64,000 nucleotides of DNA from Fibrobacter sp. UWB2 (GTDB taxonomy: Bacteria; Fibrobacterota; Fibrobacteria; Fibrobacterales; Fibrobacteraceae). Location of the stretch: contig NZ_MWQK01000006.1 in the NCBI RefSeq assembly GCF_002210425.1, forward strand, positions 186,001-250,000, written 5' to 3'. Below, one piece after another: positions 8,771-17,243 of this stretch (within the stretch, counting starts at the first letter, position 1; every line of letters starts with the position of its first letter). A program made the translations under genes and the position numbers. A model generated the notes under the pieces. The model was not told the DNA's origin. It ran no database searches and saw only the letters and a list, made by a program, of their open reading frames with translations.

Positions 8771-9618
8771 GCTATCCTCGCTTTTTCTTTTGTTGTTTCT
8801 TTGTCCGAAATATCGGCAACCGGGTACAGCGAGAAAATGAACTGCATGACCTTCTTTGGCTCTGCAACTTCGGCAACGCGTTTTTGAACTTGTCTGCGAA
8901 ATTCGCAAGTCATCTCGACGAGATCTTCAAGACATTCATCATCAACGCAGGCGAGAACTGATGAAATGTTGCGCTCGCTCGGCGGAATGTTGACGAGCGC
9001 ATTTTGCGCAAGCGTCAGCAGCTGATTTTGATAACTGCGAATGGCGGTGACCTTGGTTGCTCCTGCCGATGTAAAATTGACGGTCGAAACGGCGTAACGC
9101 TCGGAGGCGAGCGGCGTAATCATCTTTAGTTCTTTCAAGACTCGGATGGCTTCTTTCACCTGGTCCTCGGAAACGGCGGGCGTAATTTGCTTAATCAAGG
9201 TGTGGACATCGGCCTTGCCGCCATTGATTTCGATAATCGAACGGACAACGGGTATCCACCAGCGGCTGAGGAATAAAATTTCGTTGGAATTCAGTTTGCG
9301 GAGGCTCACGTCTTGCAATGCGAGTGCCATCTTGTAAAGCTTATCTTTTTTTGCTTTGGATTTTGTGCGCGATGCCGCTACCAAAATCTCAAAAAGTTCT
9401 CCATCGCGGCCTTTGAGCCCGAGCAATTTTTTGGAGAGCGGGATACTCTGCGCGGGGAGGTGGGATTCCTTATTCAATACACGGAAAACCTGGCTTGTTT
9501 CGAGCCCGAGCTTTTGCCCCATCATTTTGTAAGAAAATAGCGGAAATTCCAATTTCTTCTGCACGAAGAAATTTTTCAGTAGATCTCTGTAATCGCCAAT
9601 TTCGTCTATGTTTAGCAT
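8767..9618 (-). CDS. TIGR02147-family (DUF4423) putative regulator
   Basis: A 283-residue cytoplasmic protein matching the TIGR02147 paralogous family first described from Fibrobacter succinogenes. The N-terminus IGDYRDLLKNFFVQKK followed by FSYKMMGQKLGLETSQVFRVLN is the typical start, with an apparent helix-turn-helix; the rest is a helical, winged-helix-like domain (about 125-200) and a C-terminal segment rich in Arg and Glu. A longer frame begins at 9660, but ATG 9618 has GAGGG seven bases upstream and matches the family's usual start. It is translationally coupled to the downstream lipoprotein. A 20-bp palindrome 75 bases upstream is a candidate autoregulatory operator. Confidence 0.8.
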   Translation of the reverse strand: MLNIDEIGDYRDLLKNFFVQKKLEFPLFSYKMMGQKLGLETSQVFRVLNKESHLPAQSIPLSKKLLGLKGRDGELFEILVAASRTKSKAKKDKLYKMALALQDVSLRKLNSNEILFLSRWWIPVVRSIIEINGGKADVHTLIKQITPAVSEDQVKEAIRVLKELKMITPLASERYAVSTVNFTSAGATKVTAIRSYQNQLLTLAQNALVNIPPSERNISSVLACVDDECLEDLVEMTCEFRRQVQKRVAEVAEPKKVMQFIFSLYPVADISDKETTKEKARIA

Positions 9619-9692
9619 GGTGAACCCTCTATTATGAAATAGATTTTTTACAAAGAACAAGGATAGTCTTTTTTTAAGTTTTATTGACGAAT

Positions 9693-9712
9693 TGACAATA
9701 TGATTATTGTCA
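9693..9712. promoter_or_regulatory. perfect palindrome, candidate operator between divergent genes
   Basis: TGACAATA-TGAT-TATTGTCA: 8-bp arms with a 4-base centre, in the intergenic gap between the TIGR02147 gene (minus) and the 27-residue peptide gene (plus). No T-tract follows, so it is more likely a protein site than a terminator. It does not match the FNR or CRP consensus. Confidence 0.55.
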
Positions 9713-9810
9713 CGTTGTAATTCTATAAAAATGATGTTTTTCTTACATCTGTCCGGTACCCCTATTAAGAATCTATTTTAGAGTCAGAAAAACAAAAAAG
9801 GATACTTACT

Positions 9811-9894
9811 ATGCAGAAAGAAGACATCGTTGTTTTAAGGCAGGTCGTAATCTTTTCGCTAATAGCTATTGTTCTTGGCTTTGTTTACGGCTAA
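9811..9894 (+). CDS. 27-residue single-helix membrane peptide
   Basis: A short frame: MQKEDIVVLRQ followed by a hydrophobic stretch VVIFSLIAIVLGFVYG, then TAA. AAAAAAGGA lies about eight bases before the ATG, and a terminator follows at 9926-9961, so it has the layout of a real single-gene unit. The peptide would sit in the inner membrane with a short charged N-terminus. Function unknown. Its position opposite the TIGR02147 gene across a palindrome suggests shared control. Confidence 0.5.
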   Translation: MQKEDIVVLRQVVIFSLIAIVLGFVYG

Positions 9895-9925
9895 ATTTTA
9901 AACAAAAACTTGGTGTATAGGCGTA

Positions 9926-9961
9926 AAGCCGGTGCGGTTAATAGCTGCATCGGCTTTTTTT
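9926..9961 (+). terminator. rho-independent terminator
   Basis: AAGCCGGTGC / GCATCGGCTT stem (one G-U pair) with an 11-base loop and a run of seven T. It ends the transcript of the 27-residue peptide gene. Confidence 0.85.
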
Positions 9962-9984
9962 GTGTATAAAATGTATATTGGGGT

Positions 9985-11031
9985 ATGTCTGAAAAGATTC
10001 ATGAGGGATTATTTAAAATGCCAGCTGAAATTAAGATTCTTGAACGTGCCGAAATGTATCTCCGAAAGCTTTCTTGTGGGGTGAATCCTCTGACAGAGGA
10101 AACTTTGCCGGAAACGGATGTTTGTAAGCAGGAACGTATTAGCAAATGCCTTACCTATGTGGCTGATTATTTAAAGCAAAAAGTGATGCCGGTAATGGAA
10201 CGCCGTGAAAGAACAGTTTTGGCTCCCAAACCCCAAAAAGTCTTGAAACCCCGCCAAGTGCGCGAACTGGCTACCGAGGAACTTGTTCTTACTCCTGAAA
10301 TGCTGTCCAAGTTTGAAATTTCTGATGAACCAGTTTCTGTTTCGGGTGTTGTTCGCCGTCTGAATTTTTTGATTCCCCGTGAAAGCGGAATGATGCCGCT
10401 TGTGTACGCTGACGTTGCTGAAGTTCTTTCGAGAGAAGGAATTCTTTTAAAGCAAGAAGGGGATAAAGGTAAAGAACTGAACTTGCCGACGCCACGTGGC
10501 GAAGAACTTGGCTTTGCAAAGGTCGAAGCGGATATCCGTGGACACCATTCGGTTTATACAAAGTGCAATGCCGATGCACAAAAGTTTATTCTAGAAAATA
10601 TTGATAAATGTGTTGCTCAGGCTAATGAACGCTTGGCGAAGCGTAAGGCTTATGCAGAATCCGGTGAATCGGTTCGTAGCGGAAAAGAAAAGTTCCATGT
10701 GACCGAAGACCAACTCAAGAATTATCCGACTGATGAATCTCCGGTGCCGGTCAGCGAAATTGCAAGACGTTTGAATGATTTGCTCCCGCAGAATTCAAAT
10801 GTCGAAAAAATTTATTTCAAGACGATTCGCGATTGGTTTGTTGCCCAGAATTATTTGGAAGAAAAGAAGACTGTGCTTGGCAAGATTTTCTTTGAACCGA
10901 CAGAAGCGGGCGCTCAGAACGGCATTGTGACGGAAACGCGCGTGGGCAAGAATGGCGAAAACTATGACGCTGTCTTGTACAATGGTACGGCACAAAAGCT
11001 CGTGCTTCAGCACGTGAATGAACTCGCGTAA
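9985..11031 (+). CDS. unknown protein with a helical N-terminus and two copies of one domain
   Basis: A 348-residue cytoplasmic protein. Residues 10-66 form a helical module (ILERAEMYLRKLSCGVNPL...RISKCLTYVADYLKQKV). Residues about 100-210 and 235-348 are two copies of one domain: each starts LTPEMLSKFEIS or VTEDQLKNYPTD, continues EPVSVSGVVRRLNFLIP or SPVPVSEIARRLNDLLP, has a winged-helix-like middle and ends CNADAQKFILENID or YNGTAQKLVLQHVN. I recall similar helical modules and such repeats in uncharacterised proteins of gut Firmicutes, but have no named family. The layout suggests a DNA-binding or phage-related regulator; this is only inference. ATG 9985 precedes a second Met at residue 12. 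Confidence 0.6.
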   Translation: MSEKIHEGLFKMPAEIKILERAEMYLRKLSCGVNPLTEETLPETDVCKQERISKCLTYVADYLKQKVMPVMERRERTVLAPKPQKVLKPRQVRELATEELVLTPEMLSKFEISDEPVSVSGVVRRLNFLIPRESGMMPLVYADVAEVLSREGILLKQEGDKGKELNLPTPRGEELGFAKVEADIRGHHSVYTKCNADAQKFILENIDKCVAQANERLAKRKAYAESGESVRSGKEKFHVTEDQLKNYPTDESPVPVSEIARRLNDLLPQNSNVEKIYFKTIRDWFVAQNYLEEKKTVLGKIFFEPTEAGAQNGIVTETRVGKNGENYDAVLYNGTAQKLVLQHVNELA

Positions 11032-11036
11032 TTAGT

Positions 11037-11068
11037 CCTCCTGGAGCCGAAGGCGATAGGATCCATAA
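11037..11068. repeat. GTCATCC/GGATCC-type dispersed repeat
   Basis: tcctCCTGGAGCcgaAGGCGATAGGATCCATAA follows the stop codon. The core GCGATAGGATCCATAA recurs exactly at 46118-46133, and an inverted relative lies at 43058-43088. It probably belongs to a small dispersed intergenic family. Confidence 0.65.
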
Positions 11069-11077
11069 TATGAAAAT

Positions 11078-11115
11078 CGCCGCCCCTGCTTTTCGCAAGG
11101 ACGGCGTCTTTTTTT
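11078..11115 (+). terminator. terminator of the duplicated-domain gene
   Basis: CGCCG...CC.TGC / GCA.GG...CGGCG stem with a TTTT-containing loop, followed by TCTTTTTTT. It lies 46 bases beyond the stop at 11031. Confidence 0.7.
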
Positions 11116-11171
11116 CATGTCATGTCGGCCTTTGTGCCGGCATCACCATACACGTCTCGAATTGCGGATTC

Positions 11172-14093
11172 TTATCGCAATCTGCGCAGGCCTCTTGGCA
11201 TCGGGACTTCCTTACCGTTTTCTCCAAGCAAGTAGATGTTGTCGAGGTTGATGAATCCCTTGCCGCTGTAGCGAGCGCGGAATGCGAAGTTCTTGATCTT
11301 GGTCGGGTCGAGCTGCGGAATCGTCTTGCCCCAACCTTCCTGCTTCATGTTTTCCCAGATGAGCGTGTCGCGAACCCAGTTGCCGCGAGTGTTCTTGAGG
11401 CGTACCATGAATTCGTCATAGTCTTCGACCTGGCTCGACATGATTTGCAGTTCGATGTAGCCCTGCGGATTGTTGTGCGATGTGGCGTAATCGAAAACGA
11501 TACCGACGGAATTTTTGATTTCTTCCGGCACGTTGTAGTAGGCTCCGGAGTAGTTCGGCCAACCGAGATTAGGCGGTTGCTCGACGATGAAGTCGTGGCG
11601 GATGTAGCCACCGAGAGGCGGGTTGCCGTTAAAGACCTTGGCATCCATTGATGTCGCGTTGTCGCCATTCACGACCGGGAACCACGATACGTTGTCTAAA
11701 CCGTTGTCGAAGTTCTGCATCACGCTTGTGGTGCGGTATGCGCCACGGACGCGGAACGGAATGTTGAACGACGCCTGCTTTTTGTTCTTGCCTGTGATGG
11801 TGACTTTAATTTCCTTATTACCGATCGAGACTTTTTCGGTGAGCGGAATTTGCAAGTGGAAACTTTCGATAGAAGAATTCCATTTGCTGTCATCCGGTTT
11901 TGCCTGAACTGTGAGCGGACCATTCTTGTCCCATTTCTTAATTTGAACTTCTGCACCGGCGAGTTCGCCGCCTTCTTGCACGGCGGTCACAAAGAGATCA
12001 AGCGTATCGCCTACGACAAGGACTTTCTTTTCGAGTGCTGCGGCGAGAACTTCGGGAGCGTTAGCTTGCTGAGCCGGGTTCATGCGGACAACGACAGTTC
12101 CAAACGGCGGCACTTCGATATCGCGATTCTTGCCTTCGATGCGGCGGCCGCTCGGCCCCATTTTCGGGTACGGGTAAGCGTCGCGCTGGTCGCCAATCCA
12201 CTTGAATTGTTCTGCACCAAACACGTCAACTTCTACGCGTGCGTTGTTCGGCTTTTTCTTTTCGCTCTTGCGGTCAACCTGCACAATTTGCTTGGTGTCG
12301 GTGAGGTTCACGAGAAGTACGTTGCAGCTGTTGCCTTTGCAAATAGCGTAAGGCACGACTGATTCTGTAGTGCTCTTGACGGGAACGACGGCGTAACCGC
12401 TTTCGAGGAATCGCTTGAATGCCATGTAGACGCCGAAGTATTCTGCAGTAGGTTCAAGGCTTGCCCAACGGTTCCAGGAACCTTCTTTCAAAAGCGCGGT
12501 CATGCTGATAGTACCCCAAGTGTGGTCTGGACCTTCAAACACGTTGCCGAATGCATCCCACGGGAGTGCTTGGAAACGGTCGCCGAAGCGGACGGCGTAT
12601 TGTGCGAAAATATTTGCCATACCAGCGGCTTGCGGGTAGTCCATCCAGATTTGAGAGCCTTGTACGGAGGTGCTGAATTCCGAGAGGAATACGCGGCGCT
12701 TGCCTTCGAGATACTTGTTCATCCAGGCGTTGAGCGTGTCGGCGTTGTGAGCGACATCGAGGCTTGCCTTGAGCATGTCTGCGGCATTCAAGTTGTTCGG
12801 TGCCCAGTACGGATAAGTGTGCAAGTCGACAACATCGAGATAGCGCTTGCCATCGGCCTTTTCGGCTTCACCGACGATGCGCAAAAATTCTGCCATCCAG
12901 TATTTGCCATCCATGAGACCTGCGCCTTTTTGCTGCATCTTGTGCGTGCTGAGAAGTGGGCCGTGCATGATGATGCTAGGGTCAACAGCTTTCATGGCGC
13001 GGGCGTATTCGATAAAGCGTGCGGCATATTGCCTTGCCGAAAGTGGACCGGATTCTTCCCATTCGCCATCAAGTTCGTTGCCGATTTGCCATTGCTTGAT
13101 GTTGTACTTTTTGACTTTGTTGGCGTAGCGCACCCAGGCGGCTGCTTCCTTAGATGTTCCGGTGCCTGCGTTGACGCAAATGACGGCTTGAGCTTTTTGA
13201 CCATTGACAAGTTTTGGGAGCTTGTTAATGTAGGTCATGAATTCTTCGAAATGCCATTTGATGTTGGTCCAGTCGGTGCGCGGCTTGTCGCCGTTGCGCG
13301 TGGACATCGCGAAGAACTTGTAATCGTTCCCCGCGAGCAAATCGTCAGAGCCGCTATAAAGCTTCATTTCTCGGATTTGCACGCCTTTAGACGGCAAGTC
13401 GGTCGTCTTAAATCGGAGTGCCACATAGCGTGCGCGCGTTGTCGGAAACTTGTATTTTGTTTCGCCGCTAGTGACCTTGACCGTACCCCATCTCTTTAAC
13501 TTGTTTTCGAGATTCTGGTGAACGCCCGGGTATTCGGCATATTCGTCCGTCCAGTACGAAAGTTCAAAAGACTTCGGACGGAGATTACCCCATTCGACGA
13601 TGATGGAATCGAGGTCTTTCTTTTCAGGGAATTCAATGACAATCCAGGGCGGGTCTTTCGGATCGAGAATTTCGCCCCACCACATGGTGCTCTTGTCGCC
13701 ATCGGCAAGGTGGCTGCGACGGATGAATCCGTAGTTGTCTTTGGTCGTGCCACGGTAAATCGTTTCTCCGAGGAATCCTGGAGCCCAGTCTGTGTCGCTT
13801 GGCGTCCAGAGTCCGGTGCTATCGTATTTGCCGGCGCCGTTCCAGTGGTAGTCATTGCTCAAGCTCCCGTTCGGGAAACGGAAAATCGTGTAGCCGCCAT
13901 CGACGAGAGCGGGTGTCATGTCGTAATAACGCGTGGGCGGGTTCCAGATGGCGAGATCCGCGCCCATCATGTTTTGCTTGTTGATGACAACGCCCGGATG
14001 CGCATCGTCAATCTCGATGATGTTCTGTGCTGCAAGCGCGGAGGTTGCAGAAATCGCGAATGCCGTCCCGCACAAAAGCTGTTTGAATTTCAT
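11172..14093 (-). CDS. secreted clan GH-A glycoside hydrolase with inserted discoidin domain and C-terminal CBM
   Basis: A 973-residue secreted enzyme; signal peptide cleaved after ALA (residue 21), with AGGAGG directly upstream of the ATG. The catalytic TIM barrel starts at about residue 25 (GGYTIFRFPNGSLSNDYHW, like GH51/GH39/GH44 proteins). The likely acid/base is Glu340 in WQIGNELDG and the nucleophile Glu472 in FLSEFSTS. Between the first strands and the rest of the barrel (about residues 105-255) sits a discoidin-like F5/8C domain (GDKSTMWWGE, WIVIEFPEKKDLDSIIVEW, ARYVALRF), an unusual position. A beta-sandwich (about 570-660), an Ig-like region and a CBM11-like C-terminus (about 790-965) follow; the protein ends in a basic GLRRLR tail. 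Probably attacks hemicellulose, such as arabinan, xylan or xyloglucan. The exact GH family is not certain. Confidence 0.75.
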   Translation of the reverse strand: MKFKQLLCGTAFAISATSALAAQNIIEIDDAHPGVVINKQNMMGADLAIWNPPTRYYDMTPALVDGGYTIFRFPNGSLSNDYHWNGAGKYDSTGLWTPSDTDWAPGFLGETIYRGTTKDNYGFIRRSHLADGDKSTMWWGEILDPKDPPWIVIEFPEKKDLDSIIVEWGNLRPKSFELSYWTDEYAEYPGVHQNLENKLKRWGTVKVTSGETKYKFPTTRARYVALRFKTTDLPSKGVQIREMKLYSGSDDLLAGNDYKFFAMSTRNGDKPRTDWTNIKWHFEEFMTYINKLPKLVNGQKAQAVICVNAGTGTSKEAAAWVRYANKVKKYNIKQWQIGNELDGEWEESGPLSARQYAARFIEYARAMKAVDPSIIMHGPLLSTHKMQQKGAGLMDGKYWMAEFLRIVGEAEKADGKRYLDVVDLHTYPYWAPNNLNAADMLKASLDVAHNADTLNAWMNKYLEGKRRVFLSEFSTSVQGSQIWMDYPQAAGMANIFAQYAVRFGDRFQALPWDAFGNVFEGPDHTWGTISMTALLKEGSWNRWASLEPTAEYFGVYMAFKRFLESGYAVVPVKSTTESVVPYAICKGNSCNVLLVNLTDTKQIVQVDRKSEKKKPNNARVEVDVFGAEQFKWIGDQRDAYPYPKMGPSGRRIEGKNRDIEVPPFGTVVVRMNPAQQANAPEVLAAALEKKVLVVGDTLDLFVTAVQEGGELAGAEVQIKKWDKNGPLTVQAKPDDSKWNSSIESFHLQIPLTEKVSIGNKEIKVTITGKNKKQASFNIPFRVRGAYRTTSVMQNFDNGLDNVSWFPVVNGDNATSMDAKVFNGNPPLGGYIRHDFIVEQPPNLGWPNYSGAYYNVPEEIKNSVGIVFDYATSHNNPQGYIELQIMSSQVEDYDEFMVRLKNTRGNWVRDTLIWENMKQEGWGKTIPQLDPTKIKNFAFRARYSGKGFINLDNIYLLGENGKEVPMPRGLRRLR

Positions 14094-14134
14094 TTGTCCT
14101 CCTCAAGAAATGGGGTAGGGTTCTCTGTGAAAAT

Positions 14135-14665
14135 TTATTGGATTTCTAGCTTGCTAAAGGTTTCGTAATGATCTGCGGTGTAGTAAATAACGCAATCGCT
14201 TTGATAGACGAGACGTTTGGTGCCGCGATTCTTCGCCGAATATTCAACATCGGCTTCGTGATATGCACCTTCGGGCAATGTTGCATGATAGTTGCTTGCG
14301 TTGGATGCGTAATTGTTGAATTTGTCACCACCAATCATCACACCGATTGTTGTCCACGGGTTGAAATTCCACTTTTCGAAGATCTTGCCGGTCTTGGATT
14401 CGTAAAGCTTTTGGCCTTCGGCTTTACTGACGTAATTAGAGGGCAACTTGTCGAACTTGCACAAGTAGGCGGCTACGGAATCTTTAGTGGTGTATTTGCC
14501 GGATTCTTCAACAGCATCGTAGATGCTCTTTATGTCTGCGCTCGAAGAATTGTTCTTTCCTGGAGTAGGATTGCTTGTGTTTGCGTCCGCAGGTGCAGAC
14601 GTAGTGCAGGCGGTTGCCAAAAAACAGGCTGCAGTTGCAAGAAAAAGTGCTTTTATCGTTTTCAT
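14135..14665 (-). CDS. barnase-like secreted ribonuclease, lipoprotein
   Basis: A 176-residue protein with a lipoprotein signal (LATAC, Cys20), a Ser/Asn/Pro linker and a complete barnase-type guanyl-specific ribonuclease domain (about 60-176). The landmarks of Bacillus barnase are kept: VAAYLCKFDKLPSNYVSKAEG, IGGDKFNN, HEADVEY, KRLVYQSD and TADHYETF. By alignment the catalytic base is Glu137, with Arg151 and His166 completing the site, so it should be active. The product would be anchored in the envelope. No barstar-like inhibitor gene is visible beside it, which is unusual, though export may make one unnecessary. Possible roles are RNA scavenging in the rumen or harming competitors. Confidence 0.85.
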   Translation of the reverse strand: MKTIKALFLATAACFLATACTTSAPADANTSNPTPGKNNSSSADIKSIYDAVEESGKYTTKDSVAAYLCKFDKLPSNYVSKAEGQKLYESKTGKIFEKWNFNPWTTIGVMIGGDKFNNYASNASNYHATLPEGAYHEADVEYSAKNRGTKRLVYQSDCVIYYTADHYETFSKLEIQ

Positions 14666-14695
14666 ATTTTAAAATGTAATAAAAGCGATTTTGCG

Positions 14696-15724
14696 TTAAG
14701 GCCTGATTCTAATGTTTGTTCTTCTTGACAGGACTTTTTTATTGACGATGTACAAGAGGTATGCCGCAAAAAATGAAATTAGCATGGTCAAAATGTTCGA
14801 AGAATCTTTATCAAGAAAGTCTATGAAATCAAAGAATAATTTGTATATAAATATGTGGCACAAATACAATTCTAATGACATGAGCCCGAAGATGGTAAAA
14901 ATCTTATCAATGGTTTTATATTTGTCAAAAAATTTTGCAAGAAGTAAACACAGAACAGGAGTTATGATAATGTAGGGGAGATAGGCGAGGGAACAAGTTT
15001 GCAAGGCGTAGAAAAAATAGGTCTGGAATAGAAATAAAATAATGGTGGCGATAAACGCGGCCGTCAATCCAATTGTTTTTAGCTTTTTGGTGAGTCTGAT
15101 ATTGCATCCGTCTTTTGCCCAATGCCCAAAAATTGCGCCTATGAAAAATATCGGGAGCCTTGCATAAGTCAATATAATGAATCCCCCGTAGTTCTTGTTG
15201 TTATAGCAAAGAATACAAGTTAATGCGTAGATTAGCATTAAAGAAAGCCCCGCTCCGATAAAATAGAACGATGCTTTATACCCGTATTTTTTGAATAGCT
15301 TGAAGTAAACAGGGAATATTGCGTATAGGAACACTATGCAAGAAATAAACCACGATTCGTCACGATACCCAATCCAATAGCCCAGTGTCGTTGCCTTGCA
15401 TATCAATTGGTAAATGGCCCTAGTGCTAAAATCCATTTGCGCCAAAAAGACAACGCCAATCACAATCCAAAATTCTGGAAGAATACGGAAAAAACGGCTC
15501 TTATAATATTTCTTTAAATCGAAGTTTTTTCTTGAAAGGGAATAGTAAAGTCCGAAACCGGACAAGAATAAGAAAATGTCTACGCCTCCATAACCGACGG
15601 ACCTGAAAAAATCTATGATGTCGATATCTGTTGGAACGCGTAAATGAAACAGCATAATCCACAATATGGCAAAGCCCATTATGGCACTTCTGTGTTTTGA
15701 CAATGTCTGGAGTATGCTGTTCAC
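14696..15724 (-). CDS. acyltransferase family 3 membrane protein
   Basis: A 342-residue membrane protein with about ten helices, matching the Acyl_transf_3 (OafA/NodX-like) family that O-acetylates or acylates surface sugars. The N-terminus has the family pattern with ILWIMLFHLRVPTDI (catalytic His) and GYGGVDIFLFLSGFGLYYSLSRK. The start appears to be GTG at 15724. The gene is clearly more AT-rich than thrS, glgP or dnaE, hinting at separate ancestry. The next gene downstream encodes the secreted RNase; no glycan gene adjoins it, so the substrate is open. Confidence 0.8.
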   Translation of the reverse strand: MNSILQTLSKHRSAIMGFAILWIMLFHLRVPTDIDIIDFFRSVGYGGVDIFLFLSGFGLYYSLSRKNFDLKKYYKSRFFRILPEFWIVIGVVFLAQMDFSTRAIYQLICKATTLGYWIGYRDESWFISCIVFLYAIFPVYFKLFKKYGYKASFYFIGAGLSLMLIYALTCILCYNNKNYGGFIILTYARLPIFFIGAIFGHWAKDGCNIRLTKKLKTIGLTAAFIATIILFLFQTYFFYALQTCSLAYLPYIIITPVLCLLLAKFFDKYKTIDKIFTIFGLMSLELYLCHIFIYKLFFDFIDFLDKDSSNILTMLISFFAAYLLYIVNKKVLSRRTNIRIRP

Positions 15725-15764
15725 ATTATTAATATACTTGATTTTTCAGAAAAGAAGAGTAAAA

Positions 15765-16499
15765 TTATTTCTTCTTTGCAGATAACTTCTTGAATTCGGC
15801 GCGGGCCTTTTTCATGTCGGCGAGGAATGCCTCGTTATTGTGCAGACTCGCAAATGCGGCCGACACAAGAATCTTCGAAGCGTCCACATCGCTTTGCCAA
15901 TGGAACCCTGCGATGACTCGGCTCTGCCCCCATTCGTAGGCGTACTTCAGCAAGGCGTCTTGCGCAGCCGGGTTGATTTCCACAAGTATCATAGCCATGG
16001 ACCATGCAAGAATTGTATGCCCTGACGGATATGAGCCGTTCTTTCTCAAAGTCTCTTCGTCTTTGGGGACGAGCGTTGGTTCGTTGAAACGGTCAAATGG
16101 ACGACGCCTCTTGTAATGTTTTTTGGGAACTCTGCCCACCTGGCGCAGTGTTGCGATTCCGCGTTCAATGGCGTTCATGATGGCGGGTGTTTTCGTTGCT
16201 GAAACTTCCATGCCGAATGGTTCGCTGAACATCTTGACCATATCTTCTAGATTGTGCGTCGATTGGGCAATAGCGAGCGCGGCGCGTGCGGAGTCTGCGC
16301 GCATGGACTTACCCCACATATATTGCGAAATGTCATACATGAATTGCACAGATGTTGTTTCGGGCGGTGCAGGGTAGAAGTTGAGCGCGTTCGGGAGCGC
16401 GTCTGCATTGACGTACGGTTTGACATCGGCTGCGAAACTGCAAAGGGTAGCTCCGCAAATGGCTAAAACGAAAATGGATTTTTTGAAAAGTGTGATCAT
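15765..16499 (-). CDS. periplasmic class A acid phosphatase (PAP2 superfamily)
   Basis: A 244-residue exported enzyme; signal peptide cleaved after SFA (about residue 23). It carries all three PAP2 motifs: K126xxxxxxR133P134, PSGH at 158-161 and SRxxxxxHxxxD with Ser193-Arg194, His200 and Asp204. Class A non-specific acid phosphatases (PhoC/PhoN) of this size release phosphate from many monoesters in the periplasm. Together with the secreted RNase upstream on the same strand it could serve nucleotide and phosphate salvage; this link is inference. Confidence 0.9.
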   Translation of the reverse strand: MITLFKKSIFVLAICGATLCSFAADVKPYVNADALPNALNFYPAPPETTSVQFMYDISQYMWGKSMRADSARAALAIAQSTHNLEDMVKMFSEPFGMEVSATKTPAIMNAIERGIATLRQVGRVPKKHYKRRRPFDRFNEPTLVPKDEETLRKNGSYPSGHTILAWSMAMILVEINPAAQDALLKYAYEWGQSRVIAGFHWQSDVDASKILVSAAFASLHNNEAFLADMKKARAEFKKLSAKKK

Positions 16500-16557
16500 A
16501 TTTTAAAGATATATTTTTAAAACGCGTGCGGATTTTTTTGCCGCTGGGAACGCTTGA

Positions 16558-17049
16558 CTATCGGTCTCCGTAGAAAAGTTGCGTGTTGCGGTGCCAAGCC
16601 ACTTTGCGATAAATCGGCTCTAGCAGCGAATCGTTTTCGTTCAAAAAGAACGTGTGCTTTTTCGTGCACATGGACACCAATTGCACGCAATAACGTGCCG
16701 TCGCTTCTGTGTGGTGCTTTCTGTGGAAGCACGAAAGCATCAGCAAGTGGTCGTTTTCCATAGCTTTTTCAACAGCGCTACGGTAAATGTGGGGGAGGTT
16801 GCAACCGCGAATCCAGACTGCAAATGCACCGTTCGCAAGCGCAATGTCTAAAATACGACGTTCCGCATCCGAATGGAACGTGCCCACAAGGCACTGGTGG
16901 AACCGCCCTGCTTCTGCGGCCCATTGCTCCAGTCGATAATCATCTGCGTCAAAGTCTCTCGATGCGAAAACACCGATTTTCGTTTCAGGCCCATACCACA
17001 AGCGTTTTGCCCCTGCTGTGTTGATGCCGATAAGTTTGATTCTGTTCAT
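16558..17049 (-). CDS. unknown protein, possible DprA/SLOG-like Rossmann fold
   Basis: A 163-residue protein starting MNRIKLIGINTAGAK. The middle segment, IGVFASRDFD then GTFHSDAERRILDIALANGAFAVWIRGC and NDHLLMLSCFH, resembles the stand-alone DprA-like/SLOG Rossmann proteins that begin with a CSR-type strand and a G-x-FHS loop. A basic, His-rich region follows. It is shorter than full DprA and lacks the SAM and winged-helix domains. The family call is from memory of the pattern; an alternative is a lineage-specific protein of no known fold. Confidence 0.4.
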   Translation of the reverse strand: MNRIKLIGINTAGAKRLWYGPETKIGVFASRDFDADDYRLEQWAAEAGRFHQCLVGTFHSDAERRILDIALANGAFAVWIRGCNLPHIYRSAVEKAMENDHLLMLSCFHRKHHTEATARYCVQLVSMCTKKHTFFLNENDSLLEPIYRKVAWHRNTQLFYGDR

Positions 17050-17243
17050 ATTTTTGCTCCCTTAAAAAATAAAGACCGCCCCGCTTGCGCGGACTGCGAT
17101 CTAATAACATCACCCTTTCTGGTGCTAAAGGTAATATACAATTAAAATTTGAGAAAAACAAGTTCCGCAAATTTTGGGTAAAACGGCGAGCGTATTTGCG
17201 AAGTCTCTTGCGCGTACTGTTTGACTTTTGTATGTTGTGCGAT

